NCBI GenBank assembly: GCA_028564925.1
Contig: CM053029.1
Location: 187,816,354 to 187,880,353 of the forward strand
DNA: 64,000 nt
Reading direction: 5' to 3'
From: Lithobates sylvaticus
Taxonomy: Eukaryota > Chordata > Amphibia > Anura > Ranidae
Every line of letters starts with the position of its first letter. Positions within the stretch are counted from its first letter, which is position 1. The notes below the pieces were generated by a model. The model saw only the letters and a program-made list of their open reading frames with translations. It ran no database searches and was not told the DNA's origin. The position numbers and the translations under genes are program-made. Below, piece after piece: positions 1 through 44,758 of this stretch.

Positions 1-3000
1 CACCTCTCCTGCAGCTGCAGGAGAGCTCCAGCCCTCCTCTGGTCCTCCTCCAGACCCCTACTTTCTGCTTTCAAGCAATGAATCCAGCTTCTTGCCAGGA
101 GCAGCATAAGGAAAGGGGGTGCACTGTGATGTTAGGGAGAGTATGGGGCACAACTTCTGATGGTGGGATGGCTCTTGACATCTAATGTAAGGGGAGGGGA
201 TGCGCTTGACATCTAATCTTATAGATACAACCGGCCCTTTTGAGGACAATCATAATGCTGATGCGGCCCACTATGAAATTGAGTTTGACACCCCTGGTCT
301 ATACAAAACTGATATTTTAATTTTGACAGTTATTTATATCCCCTGGGATGTGATATCTGTGCTTGAGTTCCTCAGTTGATGATTTCATTTGTTTTCAAAT
401 GAGCAAACATTGATCTGTCTCATGCCATCCATATTTATAGTATAGTTTATAGTTTTCTTTGGATGAATGTTTTTGCCACTATCAGCTGCCTGTCAAATAA
501 GATAAACAGTTTGAGAACAGTAAGCCAAAGGATAAACTATGTCAGTTGACCAATGGAAATGTTTTTTAAAGATCAACTTGAAGTGGAATAAAAGCACTGC
601 ATTTGAAAAAAAAAAAATTGGTCACAACCCAGAGCCACGCCACAAATGTACGCTGAGCTGAGCATGTGCAGTTCAGTGTACACAAATGCTACCCATGAAT
701 AATTAATGGTACCACAAGCGCAACCTGTGATTGCAGCGCGTTTTCTAAACATGTGGCAAAACCCACATTTCTGTGTGTTTTGTTATGCATTTGGAAAACA
801 TGCAGGTGTGAATGCAGCCTTAAATATACACTGAACTGTGCACGCACAGCTTAGTTTACATTCTGGCACAGTACCTAGTACCTATAGCATCATCTCGTAG
901 CTCACAATCAAGACAGCTAAAGACAGACAAGAAGCCGTGGAAAAGGTGCCAGCAAGGGATCTCACAAGCGTTGGACCTTTGCAGTAGACGTATTTATTGT
1001 GTCCACTTTAAGGTTCACTCTAAACAACAAAGATGGAGGAATCCCCCTGCTGGCTATTGTATTTAACTAGCTGCAGCACCTGCCTGATGACCTGTGCATC
1101 TGTGTTATTTGCATTTATTGAACAGATATACCAACATTTTTAATGTTATGTTTAACAGACCAAAAGAGAGCAAAAAAAGAGAAGCTAATACTAAAATGGT
1201 TTACATACTGTACACCCAGTGAAGTGCTGCACAGAGATGAGACAAGTCCTCTTGCGTAAGTTGTACCTGTTTATCTGTAGCAATCTCTTCTCTACATCAG
1301 ATCAAAGACCAGTATTTAAACAGCTTGTCTAAGCTTCAGAAAGCAGGGGGTGGGGATCTGATGTCACACAATGCACAAGTCAGAAAGGAGAGCTCAGTTT
1401 AATCTGAGAGCTGATTCGAGGGAAGGGACACACACCCTCTACACAGCACACAGGGAAACATGCACAGGCCATCAATCACAGTTGGTGTGCTGGAGCACTT
1501 CTCCCCATCTCCCTTTCAGAAGTGAAAGAGGAATTAGACAGCAGAGAGAAATGACACTCCATGTTTTGGATTAAAGCAAGTACACACTATAAAAGGATAT
1601 GCGTTGTTAATTTTTCATGTCAGAGGTTTAAAACCACTTTAAGGATTTCATACACTTTAAGTACAGGTCTGCATTAAGGTACATACAGACATCTTGTGCT
1701 TTAAAAAAATATATATATCTATCAGAACTGAAGATTTTTAACAAGGCAGTGGCACTGTGGCTTGTGATATGCCTTTTGAAAAATAGCTTGAGGGCTGTTT
1801 ACTCTTCCACTTTGTGGTAGTGCCCACATTATTGTGTGCATTATTGCAACGTAAGGTAACACACATAGCAGGCATCACTAGGTTGGGGTACCATTCTGAA
1901 TGGCACTCAGATGCCCATGAAGGTCATCATGCCACAACCAATAGTAGTGTGTTGCTATGCATACTAGCTCATTATGCCTTTGCCTTGCAGGTTCCGTTTT
2001 TTTTTTTTTTTTTTTAAGGAGGCTTTACTTCCTCTTTAACACTTTTAAAAGATGTACATAGGCTCAGAGTCTCCTTTCCTAAAGCTTGCACAAAAACCAT
2101 AAAGTAGTTTTATAACTAAGAACTAAATACTAAAGTAGGGTGTAAAAATGACTATTGAGAGTATTATGGAAAATAGCATAACTGATATTAAATCTGGCCC
2201 AAAAACAGAAAAATTAATTGAGAACAGTTTGATCGTGAAAGCACTTTTATTAGAAAATAAAAAATACAACTTCAAATAAATAACTATATATGCAATATAT
2301 TTTCTGAGTTTATGTGAACAACTAGTCCAGTTAAAGTTGAATTTCAGTCTTGGATTGTAATATGTATTTTGACAGGCAATGGGAATAATGCTATTGGGCC
2401 ATAACAAGCAAGCTTAAAGTTCACTTTTTTTCCTAAATGTCAGCTTCCCTATGTACCAATATACTGTTAATGTACCTGTGTTGGAGAAAAGAAAAAACTT
2501 TTTCTGTGTTCTAGGACAGGCTTTACCTCAGCCTCCAGTCTCCTGTAGAAAACTTCTCCATTTACCCCTCCAGAAATGTGGTATTTGGGACAGAAAAACC
2601 ATTACAAGGCAGTAGTTCAGCAGATAACCTCATTAACAAAGACCCTTCACCTGCCATCCCCTTGCTGGAGATTGCCCTTGCCACCTCTGTAGTTCCATGC
2701 TATTCCAATTCAGGCAATGCCATTGAGCAATGTTCTACCTCTATACACAACCCAGTGCTGTCTCTTGGCCTAGGCCGACGCGGCCCAGGCCTAGGGCAAC
2801 ACTTTGCGGGGTGTGGCAAAAAAGTCACCCCCTGTACAAAAAAAGCCCCCCAACCCGTCCTCTCAGGACCACCACAAAGAGCGCCACACTGCCCAGTGCC
2901 ACCAGAGAGAGCGCTACACAACACAGGGTCAGCGAACATCCAGCCGGAGGGATTATTGCTGCTGTTTAGCTGGGTCTGGTAAGAGGGACCTGTCATCTGC

Positions 3001-3830
3001 CTGCTCAGCGGGGATCAACTGAGCAATCCCTGCTGAGCTAGTGGAGTCCGTCAAAACAGATTGACCACGTGTGATGAATATCTCCCTCCACGTATTTGTA
3101 TAAAGCTGGCCATGCACTATGCATTCTGATTGTGTAATATCTACAATTACCTCTAGATTTACCAAAACTATGTAACAAACATGAACAATCCATTATTTTG
3201 GCCTCTGATCTTCAACTGCTATAATGTTGCACATGTTATCAGTTATGGCACCAGCCATTTGATGGTTTGGTTGAGAGCACAACCAATGTGACATTTACAT
3301 TTCTAGCATGGGCCAGGAATGTAAAAAAAATTTTAAACTGTTAAACAATTGGGTTTAGTTACGCTTTAATGGAACAAGTTGGAACATGAATGGAAATAAA
3401 AAAGAGATGATATAGTAATGAGGGAGGTGTGGTTCAGAGAGGTAAACACGCCCTATTCTATGATGCAGTAAGATAGTTCATGATGAGATATGACGTTTTC
3501 GGGAAGATCACAAGATGACTCAGGAAGTGATGGGCTGAGAAAGCATTTTTTGAAATTTTGTACTGAAAAGTGAACATTCAACGCTGCCATGGATTCGGTA
3601 AGTGAGAGATCAAGCACATTGGGACAGCTTGGGCAGAAAGGACATTAGAACAGACTTCTATTTATTATGAAGAGTTCAATTCTGTCCAAAAAGGGGAACT
3701 TAGCCTTTAAAGAACTCAAAAAAAACTTAAAAAATAGTTTTAAACACAGGGCTGTCAAAAACTTAGAATAATACCATGTTAACCATTTTATCTCCTTTAT
3801 TTGCATTTGGAGATAAATTATTAGACAGTA
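1..3830. other. No gene recognised; repeat-rich flank
   Basis: AT-rich sequence with short A and T runs and no exon with family similarity. A GC-rich block near 2752-3060 (CAGTGCTGTCTCTTGGC start) looks like a fragment of an interspersed repeat. Open frames here are short and overlap on both strands, as expected by chance. Confidence 0.5.
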
Positions 3831-3838
3831 GACATGTG

Positions 3839-4518
3839 CAATTCCTTTCGTTCTGAATTCATTTTTAATGAATTTCGACAAATTCGTTCATTTGTAAATA
3901 TCCAAATTAATGAAAACCCTTTAAGCAATTTTTCAGAATATTTACAAATTCGAATATTCGAAAATCTGAAATAATAACTAACTAATATTAACTTAACTAT
4001 TACTAACTATTAAAATATAAGTATTGGAATTTCCTTTCAAATTTGGCTGTTAGTGAATGTAATGAATATGAATTTATCTGAGGTTAAGAATTATCCAAAA
4101 TATTGAATGCCGTATCTAAACGAATGGAACGTAACAAATTAATAATAATAAATAATAATAATGAAAAAGTTTTATTATTATTTATTATTAATTCGTTCCG
4201 TTCCATTTGTTTAGATGCGGCACTCGTTATTTTGGATAATTCGTACCTTCGGATAAATTCATATTCATTACATTCACTAACAGCCAAATTTGAAAGGAAA
4301 TTAAAATACCTATAATTTAATAGTTAGTTATTATTAGTTAGTTATTCTTTCTTATTTTCAGATTTTCTTTCTTATTTTCAAATTTTCGAGTTTCTAAATT
4401 TGTGAATTTACAAATTTACGAATTGCGAACATAACGATTGAACCAAAAAAATTAAAAAACAAAACGAATGAAACGAAAACGAACAAATTTTCTAATTTTT
4501 CAGCAGTGCACATGTCTA
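3839..4518. mobile_element. hAT-like palindromic MITE with 8-bp target duplication
   Basis: 680 bp, both ends TAGACATGTGCA in inverted orientation, flanked by the perfect 8-bp repeat TTAGACAG (3831-3838 and 4519-4526). The interior is AT-rich and largely self-complementary, with (AAT)n at its centre, so the whole element can fold into one long hairpin. No coding capacity. The 8-bp duplication fits the hAT superfamily. Confidence 0.8.
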
Positions 4519-5401
4519 TTAGACAGTTCAATGTCTTGCATCCTGAAAATTCTTATTCCTTTACATTTTACAGTCCAAGCAATCCACAGTATAATGAAAA
4601 CGATGTATAGGTTCAGCAGTTCAGAAGTTACATAAAAATTCATGCCCTGTAATCAAAAGATTTATAATTATGACCCCAGACCCAAAAACATGTAGCAAAA
4701 TCTCACTCAGAACACTCAAGCTTCAGAAAACCGCAAGATAAGGCCCAATGCCAGGCTTGAGCCAAAATGAAATATTGGTAGCCCCTTCACCAACACATAA
4801 TACACGGCTCGATTTGTTTAACTAGAGGAAAATACTCACCTTACACCTCAGTCTTGTGGGAAAAGGGGCAATAACAAATACATACAATGCAGGACCACTG
4901 GTTCTGCATTGTACACGATGATGTCAGTGGGGTGGGAGCTGCACAGTCAGGGAACAGGATCGGCTATGGGAGAACTAGTCGATCTGCGTGGAGGGAGAAT
5001 ACCAAACTGTGGAGTACTCTATCAAGGTACCCCCTAAACAAAACAAGAAAAATATACAAGAGAATATGGGGGGAACTACCTATATTTATTTTTCTTCACA
5101 GAGTTCCACTTTAATCTTCTGGGGCAGGTGTGCACCATGGCTCAATTCAACAAACTATAGAACACAGAATCAAGAAGATCTGAAATCAACTATCGCATGG
5201 CCAAAAAATGTGGTCATCATGACAAATATTATGCTTTATGGCTGTTTAGTGAATAGCTTCAGTATAGTTTTATATACTATATAGCTTTAGTATAGTATAG
5301 TATACCTTTAGTATAGTAATAATTAATCTCTTGCTGCCCACGTAACGCAAAAGTGAAGTGGCAAAGAGGATGGACTTTAACTCCCACACAGCGCACATAT
5401 G

Positions 5402-5758
5402 CATACCACCCAACATTTCTAGATGGGAATGAGGGACACCTACTAACAAACGTATGTAGGCATAGGACACGCCCCCTGTCACACCCCCTTAAAGGAGAAT
5501 TAAGCAAAAAAAGGTTAATTAAATCCACAAGGGCTTTTTTTTTTTTACCACTACTATTACTTTATATTGGCTTTTAAAATGTACAAATGCAGAAATTTAG
5601 ATATTGGGTGAAAGGTTTAGCACTGGGAAATACTTTTTGAAAGATAAAAAGTGCATTTTATATACAACTATATAGATCAGACCAAAATGAAGAGGAAAGA
5701 GGGACATCGGTCCAAATCAGGGACAGTCCTTCGAAATCAGGTACAGTTGGGAGCTATG
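5402..5758. mobile_element. MITE with CATA-CTCCCAAC type ends and 6-bp duplication
   Basis: Ends read CATACCACCCAAC and, inverted, CATAGCTCCCAAC; flanked by CATATG on both sides (5396-5401 and 5759-5764). A shorter relative lies at 18118-18342 with its own 6-bp repeat. No protein. Confidence 0.65.
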
Positions 5759-5914
5759 CATATGCGTCTATGGGAGGCAAAGCTTTCTGTGTCGAGAGCC
5801 CGCTTGCTGTGCGCTCCCAGCACAGTTACCGAGCTGTCTAAGACAGCTGTGAGTCCTACTAAGGACTGAGAGTCGGTGGGACCGGTGTACTATCATTTGC
5901 CGTCCCCCATCACA

Positions 5915-6254
5915 AAGTGTCCGCTGTGTACTGCGCATGCGCAGTACACAGGACACCCAGATTCCGAAAATTGCCGAAGATGAACGGCGCCTGCGCCGTG
6001 AGTCCACTTTCAAGCCCCACGATCCAAGTGGACATAAAGTTAGAATATAAAAGAGCCGAGCGCAGCGAGGCCGTGCCCGAAGCATGGCGAGCGAAGCGAG
6101 CCCGCGAGGGGCCCTCTAAGTTTGTGTAGCCCTATGTCTGCTTGGATGGTGGGGCTTACACATCGACTCACGGCGCAGGCGCCATTCATCTTCCGACAAT
6201 TTCCGAAAATCTTTATGCTACGTACTGCAAATGCGCAGTACACTTCGGACACTT
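5915..6254. repeat. Long inverted repeat, GC-rich centre
   Basis: Outer ends AAGTGTCCG and CGGACACTT. The arms, roughly 5915-6003 and 6165-6254, both contain the GTACTGCGCATGCGCAGTAC-like palindrome and GGCGCCTGCGCCGTGAGT in opposite orientation. The loop holds short GAGCG-type repeats. Probably a nonautonomous DNA transposon. Confidence 0.6.
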
Positions 6255-6765
6255 GCTCATACCCGGACTGTTCGTGACAGAACACAGGCACCCAATCTTG
6301 TGACCACTGTGACAGCCAATCACAATGGTCACTTAATCGGCCAGTCCTGCTCGCCCACCGGGCATACAGACCCTGTCAAAGTGATGGCAGGACTGGGCGG
6401 GAAGGATTTATTGCTGAGCTCCTGGCAAACAGCCAAAGAAACATTTGAAATAGAATAGGCAGCTGTATTATCTTCCAAAGTATTTGTAATTCTGTACGAA
6501 CAATTCTGAGATCTATAAGCCCTGCCAGATTGATGACCTGAGTTTTCTCTGTTGAAGGTAAAGCAATATAACTTGGTCACCTCCCTGCCCCCCAGCTTGT
6601 GGCTGAATACAAAAGATCTTCTTGACAACAGCTTTACCTTAAAGGAACAGTATCCATCAGCTGGTAAGAGACAACTGTTTTAGCCTGGTCAGCTACAAGT
6701 AGATAAATGATTGCTTCCTGATCTAAAGACTGTCAATTGGGTCAGGAGATGATTGTCTACTTCTT

Positions 6766-6912
6766 GGGTGCTCAACCTGTGGCCCTCCAACTGTTGAGGA
6801 CTTACAAGTCCCATGAGGCATTGCAAGCTGCTGACAGTTACAAGCATGACTCCCAAAGGCATGATGGGAGTTGTAGTTCTGAAACAGCTGTAGGGCCACA
6901 GGTTGATCACCC
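6766..6912. mobile_element. Short hAT-like MITE (GGGTGCTCAACC family), copy 1
   Basis: About 147 bp with inverted ends GGGTGCTCAACCTGTGGCCC and its near complement. The same palindromic family recurs at about 17030-17175 and 32870-33008. Confidence 0.65.
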
Positions 6913-7174
6913 ATAAAAAGGGGGCTCTTAATGGTCGGATTTACCTGTATGCTTCATTCAGAAACTTTCAAGACATGTTTAAGTCCCCACTAATCCTCCC
7001 CACACTAAAAAACCTACACATAAATTTAAAATATCAAGGCTTATTCAACTAATTATTTAAAAATGATGATAAATACTGTACTACATATACAATGAACTGT
7101 CAAGCCATGTCTCTTCTCCAATAATGTACACTTTGTAGTACCAATTCTGACCAGCAGATGGCAACACAAACTCT

Positions 7175-7180
7175 TTTATT
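7175..7180 (-). terminator. Candidate ITK poly(A) signal
   Basis: AATAAA on the minus strand about 510 bases after the ITK stop codon. Position fits a short 3' UTR, but in AT-rich DNA such hexamers are common, and no downstream GU-rich element was confirmed. Confidence 0.25.
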
Positions 7181-7689
7181 TTTCCTTAGTGAACTTGTTA
7201 TCAGAGAAAAATGTAAAACTAATGCAAGTCCCTAGGAGCTGGCCGTTGATGACATATATTCCCTGGCAACTCAAGATGCAATATACAGGCAATCCTAGCT
7301 TTTAACTATCACTTCGATTTTATATGTCATAATAAAAGAAGTCCAGCTTAAATTGTGCTTGCTTGTGACTTATGACTGTTCACAGCAAGACTGACGTATA
7401 CATTATGTTTGTACTTTGCAGCTGTCAAAGCTCCCAGGAAGCAGAGAAGGCAAGTTTCTTGATAGAAAAATCCCACAATGGAAGTGATAGCATGAAAACA
7501 TGAATTCTGCAGGAGTTGTTGTATCCTTGATCAAGAGGTCCAGGAAGAAGGGTAAATCTACAGGAAAACAGGAAGTCTTTTTAAGACAGAGGGTTACACC
7601 TCCCTCTATGTAATCTTAGCCCTATTGGAAATAAGCTTATAAATGTAATGCCCCATTGAAGTCAAATCCCGAAAAAATCCTCAGTCTGG

Positions 7690-40250
<32,561 letters not shown>

Positions 40251-43200
40251 CTTTAAAAAAGAAAACAGAAAATATCAAAGAATGGTAATGGAAACCTAGA
40301 AAAATTACATTTATTTAAGAATAATATATGAAAGTTCCATGTAGTGCATGAAACTGTTGAGCCTCAGGATTAAACGAAGAATGTTGATTTTGTTTTATTA
40401 AAAATGAACTTTTATCAGTACTGTATACATTAAATGAGATCAACTGAATATAAATCATTTTAGCAATGCATGTTAATATGTTTTTATTATTAACATGCTC
40501 AGTCCATTTAGTAATAGTTTTTATTCTACTTTATGGCCTTACTCACACGGCATTTAAAAGAGCAATGTATATAAAAGGCTTTTACAAAGAATTGTAGGAC
40601 TTTCAGAAAGAGTTTTGAAACCTTTACAGCACCATTTAACTCCAGTATGAGAATATTAAACACACTTTTTTTTGGACTTTTGTAGCGCAACAGCATAGGC
40701 AGCCTATTCACTTGAATGGGCTGTCCTATGCATGACAAATGCGCCAAATTAGCTCCTGCACCTTTTTTTTGCCAGTAAGCCTCGCACATTTTTGTAATAC
40801 ACGCAACAAAACGTGCATCTTCTAGCTGTGTTTAGGGTGTCATTAAGAAAAGATGGCTATGTGCGATTCCAGAATAGGTAAGTGTACTTATATTAAAAGT
40901 CAGCAGCTACAGTATGTATAGCTGCTGACTTCTATTTTTGGAGGGGGGGGGGGAGGGCGAACACCGCTTTAAGGCCTCTTTCACATTGGTGTCAGTTTCT
41001 GATCTGCGGTGGAAGGTCAGGGCAGAGCAGCAGATTCTAGGCTTTTAGGAGGTGATCCTGTCATTCTCTTGAATATGCAGTGGTATATTTTCCAGATGAA
41101 TGGGGATTGTTTAGAGAAACATTGCGCCACAAGCTAAGCATTTGGCTCCTAGTTGTGCACTGGCCCTATTGACTTCAATGATGGGCGAGGTTGACAGGGG
41201 GGGGGGGGGGGGGTCAAACTTAGCACGCTGAGGTAAGTTTGCCATGGCATGTGTCTAGTCTCCTCTGGCTGCATGTTATGTTTTAGGTGAATGATTGGGA
41301 TGGGGGAGTAAAAAGAGGCGACTGAAATGCAGCCGCTCATGTAAATGAAAGACATCAGGAAAGCTGTAGTACGTGTGAGCAAGGCCTACGTCTAACTGAC
41401 AGATGACTTGATGGAAGAGAACATTCTCTGCAGAGCAGGAAAGAGGTACTTTAAATTCAAAATAACAATTTGATCTGGTAATGCTCACATGTGTCCTATT
41501 CATGCATATGAAGTCTGCAATTTAATGACAGGTCCACTTTACAGCAGCTTTGAATGTTTTTGTGTATGATATGAGGGGGGTTTACACCAGCACCAATAAA
41601 ATCATGTCAATACATTTATTGAGAAACAGCAGCATTCATACAATCTCATAGACTAAGTGCTGCAACAGCAGCTATGTATAAATCAACAATGTGTGCTTCA
41701 AGGAATGACCAACCAGGTAACATGGAGTTATAACACTGTGATGAGAAATGTGGCAAGGATATATGTCAATGACAGGCTCAAGGGTCCACTTGAATGGCCC
41801 TATATAGGGGATCTACAGAAATAAATTTGGAGAGGTCCATCCAACCAAACTCAGCTGTCATTTTTGCAAGCCTAATTTCCAAGGAAAGGCAAAAGTTCAA
41901 GGGAATTAGAAAAGTCAATCCACGAGAACCACAAGTCATGGAATTTAGGAGTTATCATTGGCCATGGACAGTAACTCTCCTATTTGCATAATGGAGTTTA
42001 GTTCAGTAACCCATTCTTGAATGGTTGGTATCATGGAGGATTTCCAGTGCCTGGGAATCAGACCACATCCTGCCATAAGGAGGAATCAAAACAGACTCTT
42101 CTTAATTGTTTTAATTGTACCAGGTATCATTGAAAAGAGGCCATGCTCTACCCATTATAAGCTTAGGTGAAAGATGGTGGTCCAGAACAGTCTTATTTTT
42201 GGACAACACCACCATATAAGGAGAGGTATACCACCTGGCTTGCCGCATCTCCAGCACTGATCTGGCATTGATGGGATAATCTTATGTAGCATGGCTGAGC
42301 ATCTATAACATCTGGCCAAAATGTTATAATTCCTTTACTGTGCCTGTGAGGCAATTGTGATTTTCAAGAGAAAAGCTTTGTCCCAGTCCTGAATATGTTA
42401 TATGATTTACGTTTTCAGAACACCCAGTTTGAAATGTCTTACTGTATACTGAGTCCATTGTCTACATATGAAAATAAAAGTGCATATATTCTGTATGTTA
42501 TTTTGCCTCTTGAAAATTAAAAATTATCCTTTTACTTTTTTTTTTACTGCAAACTATGTGTGAGATTTGTTTCATTGTATGACAATAAAAGTACTGTCTA
42601 GTGGCTTAGAAGAAATCCCAACCTAAAGCCTGAGATTTTATCAAAAATTCTAGGAATGTCTTTCTATAAAGAAAATGTATCTGGAAGATTAAAGGAAAGG
42701 TTTGTCCTATACTGTATAGTTCCAGGTTGTTTCTCCAAACAAAGTGGCTTAATATTATAATATACTGTATATATTTATTGTATTCATTTATGTCGTGCTT
42801 AACACAGAACATGGGACCAGTCATGGGTTCCTGTCTCAAAAGTAGCACTTACATACCAAAGGGCCAATCTATATCGAAGACAATTAACATGTACTATGTA
42901 AAACCAAACCTTTTTTTATAGAGTAGGGAATAGTTTATAGTTTCTGCAGCTTTCTAAGGCACTATTTACATATTTACATGAATGCACAAGAGGAAGGATG
43001 CACAAGAAGATTCAGCGTCCCATCACCCATCAAATCACTCTCCTGGTGAGGGGTCTTCCGGTTGCTTTGGGATTGGGTGGGGGCAGTGTAAGACATAGAA
43101 CAGCTGCGCACATTTCTGCAAATGTCTATATAGAATCCAGTTTAGCCCAGTACAGTACTTCAGTCCCATCATTTGGAAGGTACTTTGCAATTGTTAAAAA

Positions 43201-43317
43201 CACCTCAGCATTTCAAGAAGGAGCTCAGGTATTTTTTCAGGGCTCACGTTGTATATGGTTGGTGTAAAGAAAATTAACTCAGCTTGTTACAAATACAGAA
43301 GTGGTACATCAGATCAG
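40251..43317. other. No gene recognised; repeat remnants
   Basis: Upstream of the most 5' ITK exon found. Contains a poly-G run (41199-41213), a block at about 41570-42430 that looks like a diverged interspersed repeat (CACCACCATATAAGGAGAGG followed by CCGCATCTCCAGCACTGATC), and no segment resembling the Btk motif or PH domain. Confidence 0.5.
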
Positions 43318-44079
43318 ACCTGTGTAGCGATACCCCAAGTTAAGAGGGCCGCTGGTTTGTTTTGGGTCCCTGAGTACAGCTCCACCAACCCCCGGCAATT
43401 TGCTCTACCCGCTCTGGCACAGTTAGTAAAGGGGTATGTATCTATGCACATAAAAATATATCTTATACTCTAAGTTTAAACTCACAAGCAGACTGCTGAG
43501 ATAAGAATAACTGGCTTTACTTTGGCAGTAAGAAAGAAATAGTAACATGCATTTAAACATCTGACTTACAATACTTTAGCAGGTCCCTGCAATATGCACT
43601 TTAACATGTACACACATATGTATCAAACTAGCAATGGGGAACGGAGCGCCAAGTGTGCGACCGTCTGCTATGCACCCCTGAGGTGCAATAAATCTATCTG
43701 CGCCTACCTAACGGACCAGGCCTGATCCCTAGCAATAGAGCTCAGTCCTTGAATAAGTACAGTGTTCTTCACCGGCAATAGAACTGTAGAGGTGGTGCAC
43801 ATGTAGCTTTAAATGGTGTGTTTGTAATCCACAGAAAGTAACATCTGCTGCTCTGAGGTAAATTGTGCCTTGGCAGTTCAATAGGCATGGAAGTGTATGT
43901 AGTAATGTAGGATGAGCCTTTCAGCTCTCTCACCAATCCTGGGGTACCGTCCTCAGCTCCGGTCCCTCCAATGGCGGCGTCCGGTCTCCTCCGTCACAGC
44001 CCCTGCGTTCCGGTCCTGTCTCCGACCGACCGACTGTAAGGAAAAGTCTCCGCTCCGCTGCTGCTGACTCTGAGGGATG

Positions 44080-44758
44080 TGTCAGGTGCGTACTTACCGA
44101 GGCCGAAATGCCGAGAGTGGTTCACCCTTGCAACTGAGCGCAGTCCGCCCCCTGGAGGTGAGACAGGGGGTGGATGGCACAAAGAGGCACAGGCTACCCA
44201 ACCAGAGGACCAGAGGATCAGAGGGTCAGGACTGAAGAGGGAGCCAGGTGCTGGGGTCCGGGAGGCACTGGGAGGTTCTAGAACACTGGTGCAGGTACAG
44301 GACTGAAGACGGGCAGGTCCGGGTCACAGGCAGATATTCAGGGCAGGAGACAGCAGGCAAATCCGGGTCACAAGCAGAGGTTCCAGGGGCCAGAGGCAAG
44401 CAAGCGGTAAGTCCAGTATACAGTCCAAAGGTCAAGGGCAAGAGAAGGCAGCAAGGTCAAAAGGCAAATCCGGGTCAAAAACAGGTAAACAGGCAAACAG
44501 GATACAGGAAGCAGGAACAGAGCTTTGGCAGGAAGCTGAAGACAAGCCAGCGCTGGACTAATCTGAACCACTTCCTTAAATAGGACCTGTAAGTGGTCAT
44601 GTGACGCTGTCACGCACTGGGACGCTCAAACGTGCGCTAGTGCGCATGTGCGTACGTCGGAGCGCTGAGCCGCGAGTGCGCATGTGCCGGAGTGCCGTTC
44701 CGCCGCGCATGCGCACAGGCAATCGACGCGCAGCGCTCACTTGTAAATTGTCCTGACA
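44080..44758 (-). repeat. Gypsy A 3' LTR
   Basis: 679 bp, about 99.4% like the partner at 49110-49787 by eye. The sense strand begins TGTCAGGACAATTTAC and ends with CCTGACA. Confidence 0.95.
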
